From: Roseicitreum antarcticum
GTDB taxonomy: Bacteria; Pseudomonadota; Alphaproteobacteria; Rhodobacterales; Rhodobacteraceae
Reading direction: 5' to 3'
Length of the DNA stretch: 64,000 nucleotides
NCBI RefSeq assembly: GCF_014681765.1
Contig: NZ_CP061498.1
Location: 1,674,001 to 1,738,000 of the forward strand
Positions 60,248 through 64,000 of the stretch are shown here, piece by piece. Made by a program: the position numbers and the translations under genes. Under the pieces are notes generated by a model. It was not told where the DNA came from. It saw only the letters and a program-made list of their open reading frames with translations, and did no database searches. The number at the start of each line of letters is the position of its first letter. Positions within the stretch are counted from its first letter, which is position 1.

Positions 60248-61416
60248 GCCAGGCGCAGCACCTCCGCGCCGATTGGCTGAACAGCCCCGCCACACAGGCG
60301 GCCTGCGCCATGCTGACCGGCGCGGGCCATGCGGCGTGGCTGGTCGGCGGCTGCGTGCGCGATGCGCTGCTACATCTGCCGGTCGCCGATCTGGACATCA
60401 CCACCGATGCCGCACCCGAAACCATCCTGGCCCTGGCGAAAGCTGCCGGGTTGCGCGCCCTGCCCACCGGGATCGCGCATGGCACTGTCACCGTCATCAT
60501 CGACGGCACCGCGTTTGAGATCACGACCCTGCGCCGCGACATCGCCACCGATGGCCGCCACGCCACCGTCGCCTTCACCACCGACATTGCGCAAGACGCC
60601 GCGCGGCGCGACTTCACCATCAACGCGCTCTATGCCGATGCCACGGGCCGGGTGCGCGACCCTTTGGGCGGCGGGCTGGCCGATCTTGAGGCCCGCCGCG
60701 TGCGCTTCATCGGCGATCCCGCCCGCCGCATCGCCGAGGATGACCTGCGCATTCTGCGGTTCTTCCGCTTCCACGCGCATTACGCCGATCCGGCGGGCGG
60801 CATCGACGCGCAGGGCCTTGCTGCCTGCGCCGCCGGGCTGGACGGGCTGGCGGGCCTGTCGCGCGAACGTGTCGGGGCCGAGGTGCGCAAGCTGCTGTCC
60901 GCCCCCGACCCCGCGCCGGCCACCGCCGCCATGGCTCAGGCCGGGGTGCTCGCCGCGATCCTGCCCGGCGCGGACCCTTTGGCGCTGGCCCCCTTGATCC
61001 ATCTGGAATCGCAACCTCCCACGACGGGCATCCCCCCCCACTGGCTGCGCCGCCTTGCGGTGCTGGGCGGGGCTGACCCCGGCGCCGCGCTGCGCCTGTC
61101 ACGCGCCGAACTGCGCGACCTGTCCGCGCTGCGTGACGCCATCGCCCGCCCCGATCCCCCGGCAGCACTTGGCTACCGGCTGGGTGCGGGCCTTGCCACC
61201 GACGCCACCCTTGCCCGCGCCGCGCTTATGGGCATGCCGCCTGCACCCGGCTGGCAGTCGGAAATCGCACACGGGGCACAGGCGCAGTTTCCCGTGCGCG
61301 CCGCCGACCTGATGCCCAACCTGCAAGGCCCCGCCCTCGGCGCCGAGCTGACCCGCCTTCAGGACCGCTGGATCGCATCGGGCTTCCGCCTGACCCGCGC
61401 AGAGCTTCTCGCCTAA
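60244..61416 (+). CDS. cca: CCA tRNA nucleotidyltransferase
   Basis: A 390-residue class II nucleotidyltransferase. Motif A has WLVGGCVRDALL and the metal aspartates in DLDITTDA. RRDFTINALYAD, FIGDPARRIAEDDLRILRFFRFHA and RERVGAEVRKLL follow in the typical order. The C-terminal region is shorter than in E. coli and lacks an HD domain. Because the encoded tRNA-Arg already carries CCA, the enzyme here would repair ends. It is the last gene of the hslO unit. Confidence 0.93.
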   Translation: MSQAQHLRADWLNSPATQAACAMLTGAGHAAWLVGGCVRDALLHLPVADLDITTDAAPETILALAKAAGLRALPTGIAHGTVTVIIDGTAFEITTLRRDIATDGRHATVAFTTDIAQDAARRDFTINALYADATGRVRDPLGGGLADLEARRVRFIGDPARRIAEDDLRILRFFRFHAHYADPAGGIDAQGLAACAAGLDGLAGLSRERVGAEVRKLLSAPDPAPATAAMAQAGVLAAILPGADPLALAPLIHLESQPPTTGIPPHWLRRLAVLGGADPGAALRLSRAELRDLSALRDAIARPDPPAALGYRLGAGLATDATLARAALMGMPPAPGWQSEIAHGAQAQFPVRAADLMPNLQGPALGAELTRLQDRWIASGFRLTRAELLA

Positions 61417-61637
61417 GCGCAAAGCCCCTGCACGCGCCGCGCCGCTTGCCGTGGACTTTGCTCCCTGACCGCAATATGAAAAGCACAACGCGCACCCCCG
61501 GCTTCGGCGCGCGCGCAAAGAACACTTCCCCAGACCGCGGGCGCCCGACCTTGATTGCCGGGCGTTTTCAGCACCCAGCAAGGCACCCGAATTCCAGCGC
61601 GTCGCGTTCATGGCACAATCCCGCCGCGCCGCAGCCC

Positions 61638-61666
61638 TTGACACGCCCCCTGACCCCTTCGATAAA
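61638..61666 (+). promoter_or_regulatory. Sigma-70-type promoter of lysE
   Basis: A consensus -35 TTGACA (61638-61643), a 17-bp spacer and a -10 GATAAA (61661-61666) lie 38 bp before the LysE-family start. Confidence 0.65.
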
Positions 61667-61704
61667 AGGTCAGCGATACACACCTATTCCCCCAAAGGCC
61701 TGCC

Positions 61705-62301
61705 ATGCCCATCGACACTTTCCTGACGCTCCTGACGCTCGCCATGGTCTCGGCCTGGACCCCGGGGCCGAACAACGCGATCCTTGCGGCCTCGGGCGTG
61801 AACTTTGGCATCCGCGCCTCGCTGCCGCTGGTGATGGGCATTGTCATCGGCTTTCCCTTGATGGTTTTCATCGTCGCGCTGTTCCTGGGCGAGGCGTTTC
61901 AGCAATCCCTGCTGCTGCGCGAAATCCTGCGCTATGGCGGCGCAGCGCTTTTGCTTTGGGTCGCATGGAAAATCGCCACCGCCGACCGGGTGGCCAAGGC
62001 GGAGAAGGCACCCACCCCCTTCACCTTCGTGCAGGCCGCAGCGTTTCAGTGGATCAACCCCAAGGGCTGGGTGATGGCCGTGGCCCTGTCGGCGCAATTC
62101 GTGCGCGCCGACGCGCCCTATCTGACCGCCATGATCGTGACCTTCGCCTTCATCCTCTCGGCGATCACCTCGGCGCTTGGCTGGCTTTTTGCGGGCCATG
62201 CGATGCGGCGCTGGCTGTCTTCGCCCGCGCGGTTGCGGGGTTTCAACTATGTGATGGGCGGCACCATCGCACTGGGTGTCATCTATCTGTTAATCAGTTA
62301 A
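61705..62301 (+). CDS. LysE/RhtB-family amino acid exporter
   Basis: A 198-residue inner-membrane exporter. It begins FLTLLTLAMVSAWTPGPNNAILAASG, the family signature, and has about six hydrophobic segments with PFTFVQAAAFQWINPKGWVMAV in the middle. The substrate (Lys, Thr, homoserine lactone or other) is not predictable. It has its own promoter and stands between cca and an ABC exporter. Confidence 0.9.
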   Translation: MPIDTFLTLLTLAMVSAWTPGPNNAILAASGVNFGIRASLPLVMGIVIGFPLMVFIVALFLGEAFQQSLLLREILRYGGAALLLWVAWKIATADRVAKAEKAPTPFTFVQAAAFQWINPKGWVMAVALSAQFVRADAPYLTAMIVTFAFILSAITSALGWLFAGHAMRRWLSSPARLRGFNYVMGGTIALGVIYLLIS

Positions 62302-62353
62302 ATACCTCTGATGGCGGCCTTCGGGGTGTCATGCCTCGGCGTATGTACTAAAT

Positions 62354-62386
62354 CCATACCAAAGCCATACGCTTTCCATACCCGGA
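62354..62386. promoter_or_regulatory. Three 11-bp-phased CCATAC direct repeats
   Basis: CCATAC occurs at 62354, 62365 and 62376, each spaced exactly 11 bp, in a 7+4 pattern. OmpR/PhoB-family regulators bind such helix-phased direct repeats. An inverted gtatg is at 62341. The array is about 95-120 bp before the ABC exporter start and after lysE. Confidence 0.45.
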
Positions 62387-62392
62387 AAATCG

Positions 62393-62427
62393 CGATTCGG
62401 GACGCCCATAATCGTCTTGCCGAATCG
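62393..62427. other. 8-bp inverted repeat before the ABC exporter
   Basis: Arms cgattcgg (62393-62400) and ccgaatcg (62420-62427) are perfect complements around a 19-base loop, followed by tcttt. It may be a terminator for lysE or part of the leader of the next gene. Confidence 0.35.
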
Positions 62428-62471
62428 TCTTTCCGGATCGTGGCGCGGACCTGCCCCAAGGATGCCTGACC

Positions 62472-64000
62472 ATGCATATCTCAAACCTGATCGACGCTTT
62501 CCAACCCGCCGCAGGCCCTCCGCCGCGCAAGCTGTGGGGCTTCATTGCCTGGGCCCTGCGCGGGTCATGGCCGGTGCTGGTCGCGGCCGCCATCCTGTCG
62601 GCGCTGGCAGGCGTTTTGGAGGTTTTGTCCGCCGTGGTGCTGGGGCAAGTGATCGACGCGGCACTGGCATCAGGGCCCGGGCAGTTCTTTTCAGATAACT
62701 GGCTGATATTGCTGGGATTTGCGGTATTCTTCGTGGCATTGCGCCCGCTGTCTTTCGGGCTGGCGGCGGCGGCGAACAACATCGTCGTGGGTCCCAATGT
62801 GACCCCGCTTGTGCTGTCGCGCATCAACCGCTGGACACTGGGCCAGCCGGTGACCTTCTTTGACAACGACTTTTCAGGCCGGATCGCACAGAAACAGATG
62901 CAAACCGCCCGGGCCGTGACCGATGTGGCCAGCGAATTCATCAATACCGTGGCCTTCGCGGGGGCGTCTCTGGTCGGGTCGGTGGTGCTGTTGCTCAGCA
63001 TCAACCCGTGGGTCGCGGCGTCGCTGGCGGTATGGCTGGTGGGGTACCTCTCGCTCATCCGTCTCTTCCTGCCTGCGGTGCGCAAACGCGCCGCCGCACA
63101 GGCCAGCGCCCGGGCGATGGTGACGGGGCAAGTCGTTGATACCATGACGAATATCAAGACGGTGAAGCTGTTCGCCCATGACCGTTTCGAAGATCGCGCC
63201 GCCCTCAATGCCATGGCCACCTTTCGCGGCCGGGCCATTGAATTTGGCACGGTTCAGGCATGGTTCCGCCTGTCGCTGATGGCCGTCGCAGGGATCTTGC
63301 CGGTGCTGCTGATCGGCGGCACGCTGATCTTGTGGTCGCGCGGCACGGCCAGCGCGGGCGACATCGCAGCGGCGGGCGCAGTGTCGATCCGCATCGCGCA
63401 GATGACCGGATGGGTCAGCTTCGTGCTGATGTCGATCTATGCCAACCTGGGCGAGGTCGAGGACGGCATCAAGACCCTGACCCCGCCCCACAGCCTGACC
63501 GACGCGGTGGACGCCCGTGAACTGGGCCGCGCGCAGGGCGATATCCGGTTTGAAGACGTCAGCTTCGCCTATGGCCGCAACGCGGGCGGGATCGACAAGA
63601 TCAGTTTGCACATCAAACCGGGCGAGAAGATCGGCATCGTTGGCGCCTCGGGCGCGGGGAAATCCACCTTCGTGGCGCTGCTGCTGCGGCTTTATGATAC
63701 CGAGGGCGGTCGCGTCACCATCGACGGGCAAGACCTGCGCGGCCTGACGCAGGAATCCCTGCGGCGCAACATTGCCATGGTCACGCAAGAGACCGCAATG
63801 TTCAACCGCTCGGCCCTCGACAACATCCGCTATGGCAAGCCTGATGCCACGATGGATGACGTCATCGCCGCAGCCCGCGCCGCCGAAGCCCATGAATTCA
63901 TTGGCGATCTGGAAGATCACAGCGGCCGCAAGGGATACGAGGCGCATCTGGGTGAACGCGGTGTGCGGTTGTCCGGCGGGCAGCGGCAGCGCATCGCGCT
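62472..64000 (+). CDS. ABC exporter, fused membrane and ATPase domains (partial)
   Basis: A type I exporter half-transporter beginning MHISNLIDAFQPAAGPPPRK, cut at the window edge after 509 codons. Six membrane helices lie between about 25 and 330. The ATPase domain has Walker A GASGAGKST (about 392-400), Q-loop MVTQETAMF and signature [11 protein letters not shown] at the edge. AAGGA lies ten bases upstream of the ATG. MsbA-like lipid or drug export is the family role; the substrate is unknown. Confidence 0.9.
   Translation, partial: MHISNLIDAFQPAAGPPPRKLWGFIAWALRGSWPVLVAAAILSALAGVLEVLSAVVLGQVIDAALASGPGQFFSDNWLILLGFAVFFVALRPLSFGLAAAANNIVVGPNVTPLVLSRINRWTLGQPVTFFDNDFSGRIAQKQMQTARAVTDVASEFINTVAFAGASLVGSVVLLLSINPWVAASLAVWLVGYLSLIRLFLPAVRKRAAAQASARAMVTGQVVDTMTNIKTVKLFAHDRFEDRAALNAMATFRGRAIEFGTVQAWFRLSLMAVAGILPVLLIGGTLILWSRGTASAGDIAAAGAVSIRIAQMTGWVSFVLMSIYANLGEVEDGIKTLTPPHSLTDAVDARELGRAQGDIRFEDVSFAYGRNAGGIDKISLHIKPGEKIGIVGASGAGKSTFVALLLRLYDTEGGRVTIDGQDLRGLTQESLRRNIAMVTQETAMFNRSALDNIRYGKPDATMDDVIAAARAAEAHEFIGDLEDHSGRKGYEAHLGERGVRLSGGQRQRIA

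Noticed and set aside
1-64000. Insertion sequence, prophage or integrative element
   Set aside because: No transposase, integrase or phage structural gene was recognised and no long terminal inverted repeats were noticed.

Overview
The window is GC-rich chromosomal DNA of an alphaproteobacterium. It most likely belongs to the Rhodobacteraceae (Roseobacter/Rhodobacter group). The evidence is gene order and protein type: a DUF721 gene divergent from mutY, petP-petR beside ilvE, the rnd-lptC-lptA-lptB-rpoN-hpf-ptsN string, rpmH-rnpA-yidD-ttcA-yidC followed by MOSC, engB and argB, hslO-Nudix-cca, and a membrane-anchored cytochrome c of the cy type. A PpaA/AerR-like B12-binding sensor with a PpsR-like site upstream hints at a phototrophic lineage, but no photosynthesis gene is in view. 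I see no prophage, insertion sequence, CRISPR array or integron. Almost everything is core chromosome plus two accessory-looking blocks.

Layout. 1-3.2 kb: partial DUF721 gene, mutY with a repeat-bearing insertion, and an alkB-type hydroxylase. 3.3-13.5 kb: nine co-directional minus-strand genes read as one catabolic unit. In transcription order they are hydroxyquinol 1,2-dioxygenase, a VOC ring-cleaving dioxygenase (MhqO-like), an alpha/beta hydrolase (MhqD-like), maleylacetate reductase, a Tat-exported solute-binding protein, and LivG, LivF, LivH and LivM-type transporter parts. A divergent LysR gene stands at the head. Together they would import an aromatic compound, open hydroxyquinol or hydroquinone and reduce maleylacetate to 3-oxoadipate. 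13.6-16.3 kb: a small orphan protein, ilvE and petP-petR. 16.4-21.9 kb: a surface-glycan cassette with a GT4 enzyme, a GT2-like enzyme, a GT14/DUF5928 enzyme and a two-part sulfotransferase. 22-27.1 kb: LPS transport (lptC, lptA, lptB), sigma-54, hibernation factor, PtsN and an RNase D-like exonuclease.

27.5-33.3 kb: a PRC-barrel envelope protein, tRNA-Arg(ACG), an orphan histidine kinase, and a flavin disulfide reductase coupled to a TVP38/TMEM64 membrane protein. 33.5-41.4 kb: the rpmH to yidC ribosome and membrane-insertion cluster, then MOSC, hexapeptide acyltransferase, engB, argB and sixA. 41.7-51.4 kb: B12-binding sensor, pheA, cytochrome cy, the yejABEF peptide importer and a GT4 enzyme. 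51.4-62.3 kb: serB divergent from serC-serA, a calcineurin-like phosphatase, an Hpt protein divergent from a receiver-PP2C phosphatase, two Nudix hydrolases, hslO, cca and a LysE exporter. The window ends inside an ABC exporter.

The most unusual property is spread over the whole window. At least ten places carry short tandem repeats of 13-19 bp, most often 15 bp. Each locus has its own sequence. The repeats sit in linker-coding segments (mutY, the PRC-barrel gene, the TVP38 gene), across gene 3' ends (rnd, engB) or in intergenic gaps. Other points worth a look are two plus-strand intrinsic terminators with no plus-strand gene before them, a 14-bp perfect inverted repeat near ilvE, three 11-bp-phased direct repeats before the ABC exporter, and a TGT-N12-ACA palindrome before the B12 sensor gene.
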